A stretch of DNA of 5,611 nucleotides from Planctomycetota bacterium (GCA_023397045.1 JAEWUR010000626.1:1-5611); one strand, 5' to 3'; numbered from the stretch's first letter, positions 1 through 5,611 are shown. Translations and numbers: made by a program. The notes: generated from the sequence alone by a model not told the origin.

Positions 1-1152
1 GGTCAGAACGGCGTCGGTGTAGGGCGTGCCGTCTTCCATCAGATGTTCGGGACGTCGGGCTTCGTATTTCTTCGCGACGCACGGCATCACGGCCACGACG
101 AAAATCTTCTTGGGATCGATGCCCATCTGCTCGGCGTAGTAGGTTTTCGCCAGCACCGAGAGCATGCTCATCGGCGAGCGGCACGTCGAGGCGTGCGGGA
201 TCAACTCGGGATAGAACTTCTCCATGTAGCTGACCCAGCCGGGCGAGCAGGAGGTGATCATCGGCAAGGGGCCTTCCTTCAACCGAGTGAGGAACTCGTG
301 GGCCTCTTCGATGATCGTCAGGTCGGCGCCGAAGTCGGTGTCAAACACCTTGTCGAAGCCAAGCCGTCGCAGGGCGGTGACCATCTGCGCGGTGGCGGGC
401 GTTCCCGGAGCGAGTCCGAAACCTTCGCCGATGGCTGCGCGAATCGACGGGGCCGTCTGCACGACGACGTGCATGTCGGGATCGGCCAGGGCTTGCCAGA
501 CGGGACCGGCTCCGCGTTTTTCGACGAACGCCGCCGTTGGGCAGACGTTGATGCACTGGCCGCATTGGATGCAGACCGAGTCATCCATGTTGGCCATGTG
601 GGCCGGTGCAACGATCGTGTGGAAACCGCGGCCGTGTTGGCTAAGGTTGTTGACGCCCTGGATTTCGGAGCAGACGCGGACGCATCGGCCGCAGAGGACG
701 CATTTCTCGCTGTCGCGGACGACCGAGTGGCTCGATACGTCGAGCGGAAACCGCTTCCGTTCGCCCTCGAAATGACGCGCCCGAACGCCTAGCGAGTAGG
801 CCAGGTTTTGCAGTTCGCAATTCCCGTCGCGTTCACACGTTTGGCATTCGCGGGGGTGGTTGTCGATCAACAACTCGACGATATCGCGGCGTGCCTGGCG
901 GATTTCGGGCGAGTTCGTCTGCACCTCCATGCCTTCCGAGACGGCGGTGCTGCATGCGGCCATGTAATAGCCCATGCCTTTGACGTCGACGATGCAGACG
1001 CGGCACGACCCGGCGAGACTCAGGTCGGGATGGTAGCAGAGCCGAGGGATGCGGATGCCCAGTTGCTCGGCGGCTTCGAGGATCGTCGTGCCTGCGTCGA
1101 CCGTCAGTTGGGTGTCGTCAATCGTGAGCGTAACTTTTTTATTTTTTGCCAT
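1..1152 (-). CDS. hydA: [FeFe] hydrogenase catalytic subunit, HydA/HndD type (3' end cut by window)
   Basis: Catalytic subunit of a cytoplasmic NAD(P)-linked [FeFe] hydrogenase (2H+ + 2e- to H2, reversible). The reverse strand reads 384 codons from ATG at 1152 with no stop, so about 200 C-terminal residues, including the third H-cluster motif, lie outside the window. Domains in order: a [2Fe-2S] ferredoxin domain with C39-x10-C50-x2-C53-x13-C67; a His-ligated [4Fe-4S] site with H99-x3-C103-x2-C106-x5-C112; two [4Fe-4S] motifs at C151/C154/C157/C161 and C194/C197/C200/C204; then the H-domain from about residue 225. H-cluster motif L1 is TSCSPGW (300-306) and L2 is MPCVAKKYE (356-364). L1 has Ser303 where many enzymes have a second Cys. 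The four-cluster N-terminus and the NuoF-like gene 57 bases upstream match multimeric HydABC/Hnd enzymes, many of which bifurcate electrons. No strong Shine-Dalgarno is visible, only an A/G-rich tract. The family call is firm; bifurcation is inferred. Confidence 0.95.
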   Translation of the reverse strand, partial: MAKNKKVTLTIDDTQLTVDAGTTILEAAEQLGIRIPRLCYHPDLSLAGSCRVCIVDVKGMGYYMAACSTAVSEGMEVQTNSPEIRQARRDIVELLIDNHPRECQTCERDGNCELQNLAYSLGVRARHFEGERKRFPLDVSSHSVVRDSEKCVLCGRCVRVCSEIQGVNNLSQHGRGFHTIVAPAHMANMDDSVCIQCGQCINVCPTAAFVEKRGAGPVWQALADPDMHVVVQTAPSIRAAIGEGFGLAPGTPATAQMVTALRRLGFDKVFDTDFGADLTIIEEAHEFLTRLKEGPLPMITSCSPGWVSYMEKFYPELIPHASTCRSPMSMLSVLAKTYYAEQMGIDPKKIFVVAVMPCVAKKYEARRPEHLMEDGTPYTDAVLT

Positions 1153-1166
1153 AGCGGATTTCTTTT

Positions 1167-1203
1167 CGATCTCTAATCTCTCTGGTCTCTGACCCCTGAC
1201 CCC
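1167..1203 (-). repeat. Degenerate tandem heptad repeat between hydB and hydA
   Basis: On the plus strand this reads as successive units CGATCTC, TAATCTCTC, TGGTCTC, TGACCCC, TGACCCC. The last two are identical and the others are decayed copies; one is nine bases long. It fills most of the 57-base gap between the diaphorase stop codon and the hydrogenase start. In the transcript it would read as GGGGTCA/GAGACCA-type purine-rich units ending about 15 bases before the hydrogenase ATG. I recall similar TGACCCC runs in planctomycete intergenic DNA, but that is memory, not a search. Function unknown; it may be simple slippage DNA. Confidence 0.6.
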
Positions 1204-1209
1204 TTTTTC

Positions 1210-3393
1210 CTACACTCGATTGACTGCGTTGAACTTGCAGACCTCGAAGCAGCGGCCGCACTTGATGCATTTCATTTGGTCGATCACATGGACTTCCTTG
1301 CGGACGCCGGAGATGCACGAGACGGGGCAATTTCGGGCGCAGACGGTGCAGCCAACGCACTTGTCGGGGTCGATTTCGTATCGGACCAACGACTTGCACT
1401 TGTGGGCGGGGCATTGCCGGTCGGTCACGTGGGCGACGTACTCGTCGTGGAAATGTTCCAGCGTGCTGAGGACCGGATTGGCGGCCGCGCGGCCCAATCC
1501 GCAGAGCGAGGCCCGTTTCATCAACATTCCGAGCCGTTTCAGTTTGTCGAGATCTTCGAGCTTGCCCTTGCCGGCGGTGATGCGTTCGAGGATTTCGAGC
1601 ATTCGCGTGGTGCCTTCGCGGCAGGGCGTGCATTTGCCGCACGACTCGTCCTGCGAGAAGGACATGAAGAACTTCGCGATGTCGACCATGCAGTCGTCTT
1701 CGTCGAGGATGATCATGCCGCCGCTGCCCATGATCGAGCCGGCCTTCGCGAGCGTGTCGAAGTCGACGGCCAGATCGACCCATTTGGCGGGAATGCAGCC
1801 GCCGGCGGGACCGCCGGTCTGGATGGCCTTGAGTTTTTTGCCGCCGGCCACGCCGCCGCCGATCTCCTCGACGACGGTTTGCAGGGTGGTGCCCATAGGC
1901 ACTTCGACCAGACCGGTGTGGCGAATCTTGCCGGCCAGTGCAAAGACCTTGGTGCCGCCGCTCTTTTCGGTGCCGATGCGGGCGAACCACTTGGAGCCGT
2001 AGTTGATGATCGCCGTGATGTTGGCGAACGTCTCGACGTTGTTGATCACGGTGGGCTTACCCCAGAGACCGCTCTGCGTCGGGTAGGGAGGTCGGACGCG
2101 CGGTTGGCCGCGCTCGCCCTCGATCGAATGGATCAGGGCCGTCTCTTCGCCGCAAACGAATGCCCCGGCGCCCAGTCGAATGTCAAGATCGAAATCGAAG
2201 CCGGACCCCAAGATGTTCTTGCCCAACAGTCCCCAGGCGTGACATTGTTCGATCGCCCGACGGATGCGGCGGATGGCCATCGGATATTCGGCGCGGACGT
2301 AGAAGAAGCCCTGGTGCGCGCCGATGGCGAATCCGGCGATGATCATGCCTTCGACCACGTTGTACGGATCGCTTTCCAACATGCTACGGTCCATGAACGC
2401 GCCGGGGTCGCCCTCGTCGGCGTTGCAGACGAGGTAACGGGTCTTGTCGGCGGCCGTGGCGCCCATCTTCCATTTCTGACCGGTCGGGAAACCGCCGCCG
2501 CCCCGGCCGCGTAGCTTGGAATTCGTGACTTCGTCGATGACCCAATTGGGATCTTTCTTGTCGAGCACCGTCGCCAGCGCTTGGAAGCCGCTGTAATGGA
2601 AGTATTCCTCGATGCTGTCGGGATCGATCACGCCGTTGTGGCGCAGCGCGACGCGGCTCTGGCGATTGAAGAAGGAGACGTCGCCGTAGAGCTCCAAAAA
2701 CTTGCGGCCGACCGTCTTGCCGGGCACCATCAAGCGTGCGACGGGCTGGCCGCCGGCAAGATGGCTGCGGATAATCTCGTCGAGATCGGCTTCGTCCTTG
2801 ACGCGATAGAGGATCTTGTCGGGCCGCACCAGCAGATGCGAGTAGTTGCCGGCCTCGGAACTGTTGCAGGCGCCGAAGCAGCTTGCGCGCGTGAGTCGGA
2901 CGCGATCGGCCGAAAGGCCGGCCTTTTCCAGTTTCTCGGCCAACGCCTGATCGAACGGCCGCGATCCTTTCCAGCCGCAACGGACGCTGTTGCACAGCAG
3001 GATTTCGTATTGGGACAGGTTTTCGACCGGGCCGTCGAGCACGTTCTCCAGCACGGGCATCCCCTGCTGGATGTGCTGGGTGAAAATCTTGTGGACCAAC
3101 TGGCGATCGACCTGTTGGTATTTGACCGGCATCCGGCCGGGCACCAAGACGCCGACGATCGGTTCGCGGCTGCATCGTCCGGTGCAGCCGGTTTGGTGCA
3201 AGATGATGTCGCTGCGGCCCGAGGCGGCGATGTGTTTCTGGAATTCGTCGAGCACCTGGTCGCTGCCGGCGGCGTGTTCGCAGGTGGCCGAGCCGACCTG
3301 GATGCGGATCGGTCCGCTGTCAAGTTGTTGATGGAGCGTGTCTTCGGCCTTTTTGACCAGGGCCGCGAGTTGTTCAGTAGCTTTTTTCGTCAC
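1210..3393 (-). CDS. hydB: NuoF-like diaphorase subunit of [FeFe] hydrogenase (HydB/HndC type) with two N-terminal [2Fe-2S] domains
   Basis: Flavoprotein subunit that exchanges electrons with NAD(H) and passes them to the hydrogenase subunit encoded just downstream; cytoplasmic. The 727 residues start at GTG 3393 and end with TAG. Domains in order: thioredoxin-like [2Fe-2S] domain 1 (about 28-115; C38, C70, C74, with Gly43 where CX4C would place a Cys); thioredoxin-like [2Fe-2S] domain 2 (about 130-222; full C134-x4-C139 and C172-x3-C176); NuoF core with FMN/NADH glycine loop GRGGGGFPTG (296-305), NADEGDPGAF (324-333) and GAGAFVCGEETAL (408-420); SLBB segment about 485-540; [4Fe-4S] ligands C585/C588/C591 and C631; then a C-terminal 2x[4Fe-4S] ferredoxin domain with C679/C682/C685/C689 and C709/C712/C715/C719. 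The core plus C-terminal ferredoxin is typical of HydB/HndC and longer than complex I NuoF. The second N-terminal domain is extra, since relatives usually have one. Start supported by GAGG six bases upstream. Which acceptor besides the hydrogenase is used cannot be read here. Confidence 0.95.
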   Translation of the reverse strand: MTKKATEQLAALVKKAEDTLHQQLDSGPIRIQVGSATCEHAAGSDQVLDEFQKHIAASGRSDIILHQTGCTGRCSREPIVGVLVPGRMPVKYQQVDRQLVHKIFTQHIQQGMPVLENVLDGPVENLSQYEILLCNSVRCGWKGSRPFDQALAEKLEKAGLSADRVRLTRASCFGACNSSEAGNYSHLLVRPDKILYRVKDEADLDEIIRSHLAGGQPVARLMVPGKTVGRKFLELYGDVSFFNRQSRVALRHNGVIDPDSIEEYFHYSGFQALATVLDKKDPNWVIDEVTNSKLRGRGGGGFPTGQKWKMGATAADKTRYLVCNADEGDPGAFMDRSMLESDPYNVVEGMIIAGFAIGAHQGFFYVRAEYPMAIRRIRRAIEQCHAWGLLGKNILGSGFDFDLDIRLGAGAFVCGEETALIHSIEGERGQPRVRPPYPTQSGLWGKPTVINNVETFANITAIINYGSKWFARIGTEKSGGTKVFALAGKIRHTGLVEVPMGTTLQTVVEEIGGGVAGGKKLKAIQTGGPAGGCIPAKWVDLAVDFDTLAKAGSIMGSGGMIILDEDDCMVDIAKFFMSFSQDESCGKCTPCREGTTRMLEILERITAGKGKLEDLDKLKRLGMLMKRASLCGLGRAAANPVLSTLEHFHDEYVAHVTDRQCPAHKCKSLVRYEIDPDKCVGCTVCARNCPVSCISGVRKEVHVIDQMKCIKCGRCFEVCKFNAVNRV

Positions 3394-3399
3394 GGATAT

Positions 3400-3403
3400 C
3401 CTC
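3400..3403 (-). promoter_or_regulatory. Ribosome binding site of the diaphorase gene
   Basis: The reverse strand reads GAGGATATCCGTG: a GAGG Shine-Dalgarno core six bases before the GTG at 3393. It is the best start signal on the minus strand in this window and supports the non-ATG start. Confidence 0.7.
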
Positions 3404-3424
3404 GATGAATGGAACCAATCCCGT

Positions 3425-3453
3425 ATTTCAGCAAAAACCCGGCCGGCTGTAAA
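3425..3453 (-). promoter_or_regulatory. Candidate sigma-70-type promoter for the hydBA operon
   Basis: The reverse strand carries TTTACA (3453-3448, five of six against TTGACA), a 17-base spacer, then TGAAAT (3430-3425, four of six against TATAAT). Transcription would begin near 3418, giving a leader of about 25 bases that contains the GAGG ribosome binding site. Position and spacing are good, but the -10 box is weak and planctomycete promoter rules are not well known to me. Read-through from the transporter gene upstream is an alternative. Confidence 0.4.
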
Positions 3454-3480
3454 GGTGAGCGGGACGCGCCGGCGTCGAAG

Positions 3481-3490
3481 TTGACGTCAA
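3481..3490. promoter_or_regulatory. Perfect palindrome TTGACGTCAA upstream of hydB
   Basis: TTGACGTCAA is its own reverse complement. It sits three bases past the transporter stop codon and is centred about 67 bases upstream of the transcription start proposed for the diaphorase gene, a spacing where activators often bind. It resembles an FNR/CRP half-site pair only loosely because the gap is two bases, not four. It could be an operator or chance. Confidence 0.25.
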
Positions 3491-3493
3491 TTA

Positions 3494-4453
3494 TTATATT
3501 CCCCCTCCATCGGCTGGGCGGTCGAATCGCATGATGCCGACAATGGTCAATAGACAACCGGCGGCCAGCCAGACATTCGGCGGCTCGTGAAAAATTGCGA
3601 CGCCGGCGAGGGAGGCCATAGCCACCTGCGAGGCGTTGACAATGTTGGCGTGGGCGACGGTAATGTGTCGCAACGCGTAGACCAGTGACAGAAATCCGAC
3701 CAGATTGAACACGCCGGCGGCCAACATCAGGCATACCTGCTGCCAAGGCGTGGTCAGAAACGGCTCGAATCCCGACCGCCAGACGACCAATGGGCCGAGG
3801 CTCACGACGCCCATCATCGGAATGAGGAATGCGACGGCCATCGGGCGAGCATTCTGGTTCATGCTGTGACGGACGGTGGCGCTCAACAGTGCGAAGGTGG
3901 CGCCGGCCAATCCGCCCGCCAAAACGCCGAGAATCAACGAGGTGGGACTGCCGGATAACATTTTTGTCGCGGTGTCGGATCGCCCGGCAGCTTCGGCTCC
4001 GACGCCCAGTAGGACGAGCGCGATGACCAACAAGGCGATCGAAGAAAACGAACGCCGCGACACCCGTTCGCCGAGTAGGATGAATCCCAGAAGTGCGCCA
4101 CCGGTGACCATGACGCCGTAGACGGCCGGAATCGTGATGGCGAGCCCTACGACGCCGAACGCCCATTGGACCGCTAAATTGCCGACCATCTCAACCAGAA
4201 GTCCAACGAGCAGGAGTCGCCAGAGCATGGATTTGGTCGGAAAGCTGGGCTGTCGGCGGACTGCCGCGAGAATCAGCCACGGTACGATGGCCGCCGAAGT
4301 GACCAGTTCGCGATTGAAGACGGCCCAGATTGGGTCGCAGTGGAGAACCGTCAACTGCCGCATGCAGATGTTGCCAAGCGTGTAGGCCGATGCCGAAACC
4401 GCGCAGCACGCAATTCCGATCCAGGCGAAACGATCTTTTGCGGCGGAGAACAA
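3494..4453 (-). CDS. EamA/DMT-superfamily membrane transporter
   Basis: Inner-membrane protein of 319 residues, the usual length for the ten-helix drug/metabolite transporter superfamily. Hydrophobic stretches fall roughly at 11-30, 42-63, 77-97, 102-126, 136-153, 172-193, 205-226, 238-260, 264-287 and 293-309. They form two five-helix EamA halves (about 15-150 and 172-308). Family-like features include NREL (47-50) after helix 1, GERVSRRSF (128-136) at the end of helix 4, and an HEPP step (289-292) before helix 10. Members export or import small metabolites; the substrate cannot be told from sequence. The only start that keeps helix 1 is TTG at 4453: an in-frame stop (TGA) lies about 30 codons upstream with no ATG or GTG between, and the next ATG (residue 31) would remove helix 1. 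No Shine-Dalgarno is evident; the upstream stretch is pyrimidine-rich. It ends 100 bases before the diaphorase gene on the same strand, so co-transcription is possible, but no functional link is seen. Confidence 0.85.
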   Translation of the reverse strand: MFSAAKDRFAWIGIACCAVSASAYTLGNICMRQLTVLHCDPIWAVFNRELVTSAAIVPWLILAAVRRQPSFPTKSMLWRLLLVGLLVEMVGNLAVQWAFGVVGLAITIPAVYGVMVTGGALLGFILLGERVSRRSFSSIALLVIALVLLGVGAEAAGRSDTATKMLSGSPTSLILGVLAGGLAGATFALLSATVRHSMNQNARPMAVAFLIPMMGVVSLGPLVVWRSGFEPFLTTPWQQVCLMLAAGVFNLVGFLSLVYALRHITVAHANIVNASQVAMASLAGVAIFHEPPNVWLAAGCLLTIVGIMRFDRPADGGGI

Positions 4454-4592
4454 GGGGAAGTTGGGGTGGTTGCGGAAATTGGAGGTCGGGGGCCAGAAGC
4501 CGGATGCGGTCGCGGTAATCTTGGACTCTGAAGCCTTGGAGAACAGTCACGCAAGAATTTCGAGTGTATCGGGCGTTCCACTGAAACAAAAG

Positions 4593-4635
4593 TGCTCCCC
4601 CCCGCGTATTTTTTATTCGGAGAGACCGGGGAGCA
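4593..4635. repeat. Inverted repeat TGCTCCCC / GGGGAGCA
   Basis: Perfect 8-base arms at 4593-4600 and 4628-4635 separated by 27 bases that include a T6 run (4609-4614). The long loop and internal T-run do not fit a standard terminator. Possibly a remnant of a small mobile palindromic element or a recombination relic. Confidence 0.35.
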
Positions 4636-4652
4636 GGACTGTCATGGCGGGG

Positions 4653-4671
4653 GGGGCGTCCGGATCGCCCC
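4653..4671. repeat. GC-rich hairpin GGGGCG / CGCCCC
   Basis: Perfect 6-base arms (4653-4658 and 4666-4671) around the loop TCCGGAT. The left arm sits at the end of an eight-G run (4649-4656). There is no following T-run, so terminator activity is not supported. Confidence 0.35.
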
Positions 4672-4758
4672 AATGACTGTTGGCATGGTGATGAATTGTT
4701 TTCCTGGAAGCTGAGGGCCACTTGCTCCATCAGTGCCGTGGAAACGTGGGGGAGTTCA

Positions 4759-4777
4759 CCACTGGCAAAGCCAGTGG
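4759..4777. repeat. Short REP-like palindrome CCACTGGC-AAA-GCCAGTGG
   Basis: Perfect 8-bp stem with a 3-base loop, followed by CACGCTGC. It has no downstream T-run. The form, a compact GC-rich foldback in an intergenic gap, is that of a REP-type interspersed repeat, and I recall similar CCACTGGC...GCCAGTGG motifs from planctomycete genomes (unverified). It lies about 80 bases upstream of the proposed recA promoter. Confidence 0.45.
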
Positions 4778-4858
4778 CACGCTGCTTTAGCCGACTGTTA
4801 CGCTTCGACCGCAACAATTATACTCATGTCCGAACGGGATCGACGCAGAAAAACCGCC

Positions 4859-4887
4859 TTGCATCGGTGACGGGGCGGTGGTATACT
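4859..4887 (+). promoter_or_regulatory. Candidate recA promoter
   Basis: TTGCAT (4859-4864) and TATACT (4882-4887, five of six against TATAAT) are separated by exactly 17 bases. Transcription would start near 4894, leaving a leader of about 50 bases. The -35 is only a half match (TTG conserved), compatible with a regulated promoter. A second TATACT at 4819-4824 lacks a good -35 at the right distance. Confidence 0.5.
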
Positions 4888-4903
4888 GTTCAAAAGTACA
4901 CTT
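4884..4903 (+). promoter_or_regulatory. LexA-like (SOS) operator overlapping the recA -10 box
   Basis: TACTGTTCAAAAGTACACTT matches the E. coli LexA operator TACTGTATATATATACAGTA at 13 of 20 positions, including the full TACTGT half and TACA of the other half (CTG-N10-CAC instead of CTG-N10-CAG). It overlaps the -10 element and the likely start site, where a repressor would block polymerase. recA is a classic SOS gene. The LexA specificity of this organism is unknown; Gram-positive (GAAC-N4-GTTC) and alphaproteobacterial (GTTC-N7-GTTC) patterns were not found here. Confidence 0.4.
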
Positions 4904-4925
4904 TTCGCAAAAAACTCGGCATAAG

Positions 4926-4930
4926 AAGGA
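4926..4930 (+). promoter_or_regulatory. Probable recA ribosome binding site
   Basis: AAGGA inside AAGAAGGAATCG, 13 bases before the ATG at 4944. The spacing is longer than ideal, so initiation strength is uncertain. Confidence 0.4.
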
Positions 4931-4943
4931 ATCGAGCAATCTC

Positions 4944-5611
4944 ATGGCAAAAAAAGCGTCAACATCGGTCAAATCGGAGGCCAAAAAGGGCGATGGAGCC
5001 TCGGCGTTTCTCGACAACAATCCGCAACTAAAAAACACGTTGGCCCAAATTGAGAAGGAATTTGGCGAAGGGGCGATCATGCCGCTGGGCGTCGGCACCG
5101 CGCAGCCGATCTCCGGCATTCCGACCGGCAGCCTGTCGCTGGACATCGCCTTGGGCGGCCAGGGGATTCCCTGCGGCCGGGTGGTCGAGATTTTTGGGCC
5201 GGAGTCGAGCGGCAAGACGACGCTGGCACTCCACGTTATCGCCAGCGCACAACGTCGCGGCGGCATCGCGGCCTTCATTGACGCCGAACACGCTCTGGAT
5301 CCAACTTGGGCCAAGAAACTCGGCGTCGAGCTGGAGACGCTCTTGGTCAGCCAGCCGGGCAGCGGCGAAGAGGCCATGCACATCACGGAAATGCTGATCA
5401 AGTCGAACGCCGTCGACGTGATCGTCGTCGACTCGGTGGCGGCCTTGGTGCCGAAGAAGGAGCTTGAAGGCGAGATCGGCGATTCGCACGTTGGGCTGCA
5501 AGCCCGGTTGATGAGCCAGTCGATGCGCAAGCTGACCGGCGTGATCTCAAAGTCGAAGACGTGCGTGATCTTCTTCAACCAGATCCGCGAGAAGATCGGC
5601 GTGATGTTCGG
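4944..5611 (+). CDS. recA: Recombinase RecA (3' end cut by window)
   Basis: DNA strand-exchange ATPase that polymerises on single-stranded DNA, drives homologous recombination and triggers LexA self-cleavage in the SOS response. 222 complete codons from ATG 4944 are present and the frame is open to the window edge; roughly the last third (L2 loop and C-terminal domain) is missing. Visible: N-terminal helix region with QIEKEFG (35-41), [11 protein letters not shown] (61-71), Walker [10 protein letters not shown] (85-93), catalytic-Glu segment [10 protein letters not shown] (111-120, Glu115), Walker B VIVVDS (159-164), L1-loop region [20 protein letters not shown] (173-192) and [12 protein letters not shown] (211-222). 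The N-terminus is about 18 residues longer than in E. coli and rich in Lys, Ser and Ala. It is transcribed away from the transporter gene, with its own promoter and LexA-like site. The assignment is secure. Confidence 0.98.
   Translation, partial: MAKKASTSVKSEAKKGDGASAFLDNNPQLKNTLAQIEKEFGEGAIMPLGVGTAQPISGIPTGSLSLDIALGGQGIPCGRVVEIFGPESSGKTTLALHVIASAQRRGGIAAFIDAEHALDPTWAKKLGVELETLLVSQPGSGEEAMHITEMLIKSNAVDVIVVDSVAALVPKKELEGEIGDSHVGLQARLMSQSMRKLTGVISKSKTCVIFFNQIREKIGVMF

Larger units (their letters stand above)
4454..4943. other. Intergenic region between divergent transporter and recA genes
   Basis: About 490 bases with no credible gene. Short open frames here give low-complexity Arg/Pro/Ser-rich peptides and overlap real genes in the wrong frame. 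The part next to the transporter (4454-4560) is C-rich on the minus strand. The middle (4593-4671) has a C7 run, a T6 run and a G8 run within GC-rich foldbacks. The right part holds a REP-like palindrome (4759-4777) and the recA control region (4859-4930). I found no convincing promoter for the transporter. Confidence 0.6.

Noticed and set aside
43..792. Plus-strand open frame (249 codons) antisense to the hydrogenase gene
   Set aside because: The minus strand encodes all expected Fe-S and H-cluster motifs; the plus-strand product is low-complexity His/Arg/Asp/Ala-rich.
1276..2514. Long plus-strand open frame (412 codons) antisense to the diaphorase gene
   Set aside because: It is a mirror of the minus-strand gene in GC-rich DNA. 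The product is Ala/Asp/Gly-rich without recognisable motifs, while the minus strand encodes a clear NuoF-like protein.
2581..3408. Plus-strand open frame (275 codons) antisense to the diaphorase N-terminus
   Set aside because: Shadow frame; no family resemblance, and it lies fully over a supported gene.
3463..3476. Hairpin GACGC-GCCG-GCGTC as terminator of the transporter gene
   Set aside because: Only a 5-bp stem and no T-run follows directly on the minus strand. The TTTTT stretch further on lacks an adjacent stable stem.
4759..4777. Palindrome as an intrinsic terminator
   Set aside because: No T-run follows on either strand and no gene ends nearby.
4191..4817. Minus-strand open frame (208 codons) spanning the transporter start and the intergenic region
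   Set aside because: Overlaps the transporter in another frame, has a basic low-complexity product, and shows no membrane segments or known motif.
4819..4824. Second TATACT as an upstream recA promoter
   Set aside because: No acceptable -35 box at 16-18 bases; the downstream TATACT has the better arrangement.
4696..5031. Plus-strand open frame (111 codons) running into recA
   Set aside because: Out of frame with recA, crosses the recA promoter, and is Arg-rich with no recognisable domain.
4787..5578. Minus-strand open frame (263 codons) over recA
   Set aside because: Antisense shadow of recA. The plus strand shows Walker A, Walker B and L1-loop motifs.

Overview
The window comes from a GC-rich bacterial chromosome. 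Its two outer genes run off the ends. It carries two minus-strand genes of an iron-sulfur-rich, NAD(H)-linked [FeFe] hydrogenase, one minus-strand membrane transporter, and the start of a plus-strand recA. I favour a planctomycete (Planctomycetota). This rests on the degenerate TGACCCC heptad repeat and the CCACTGGC/GCCAGTGG palindrome, which resemble short intergenic repeats I remember from that phylum. The assignment is an inference from memory and was not checked.

Layout. Positions 1-1152 (minus) encode the N-terminal two thirds of a HydA/HndD-type [FeFe] hydrogenase catalytic subunit. Positions 1210-3393 (minus) encode its NuoF-like diaphorase partner (HydB/HndC type), 727 residues long, with two thioredoxin-like [2Fe-2S] domains in tandem before the FMN/NADH core. 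The 57 bases between them hold a degenerate tandem heptad. A plausible sigma-70-type promoter, a ribosome binding site and a perfect 10-bp palindrome lie in the 100 bases upstream of the diaphorase gene. Positions 3494-4453 (minus) encode a ten-helix EamA/DMT-family transporter with a probable TTG start. Positions 4454-4943 are non-coding. They contain homopolymer-rich foldbacks, a short REP-like palindrome, and a recA promoter whose -10 box overlaps a LexA-like operator. Positions 4944-5611 (plus) encode the first 222 codons of RecA.

How it fits together. The diaphorase and the hydrogenase are co-directional and closely spaced, so they are probably one transcript. NADH would be oxidised or NAD+ reduced at the FMN of the HydB-like subunit. 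Electrons would pass along Fe-S clusters to the H-cluster of the HydA-like subunit. Enzymes of this design often bifurcate electrons between NADH and ferredoxin. The NuoE-like third subunit (HydC/HndA), usually found beside hydB, is not in the window. It may lie beyond position 1 or elsewhere. The transporter and recA show no functional link to the hydrogenase.

The most notable points are the extra [2Fe-2S] domain in the diaphorase, the apparent absence of hydC upstream, the LexA-like site on the recA promoter, and the in-operon heptad repeat. No CRISPR array, tRNA, rRNA or insertion sequence was recognised.
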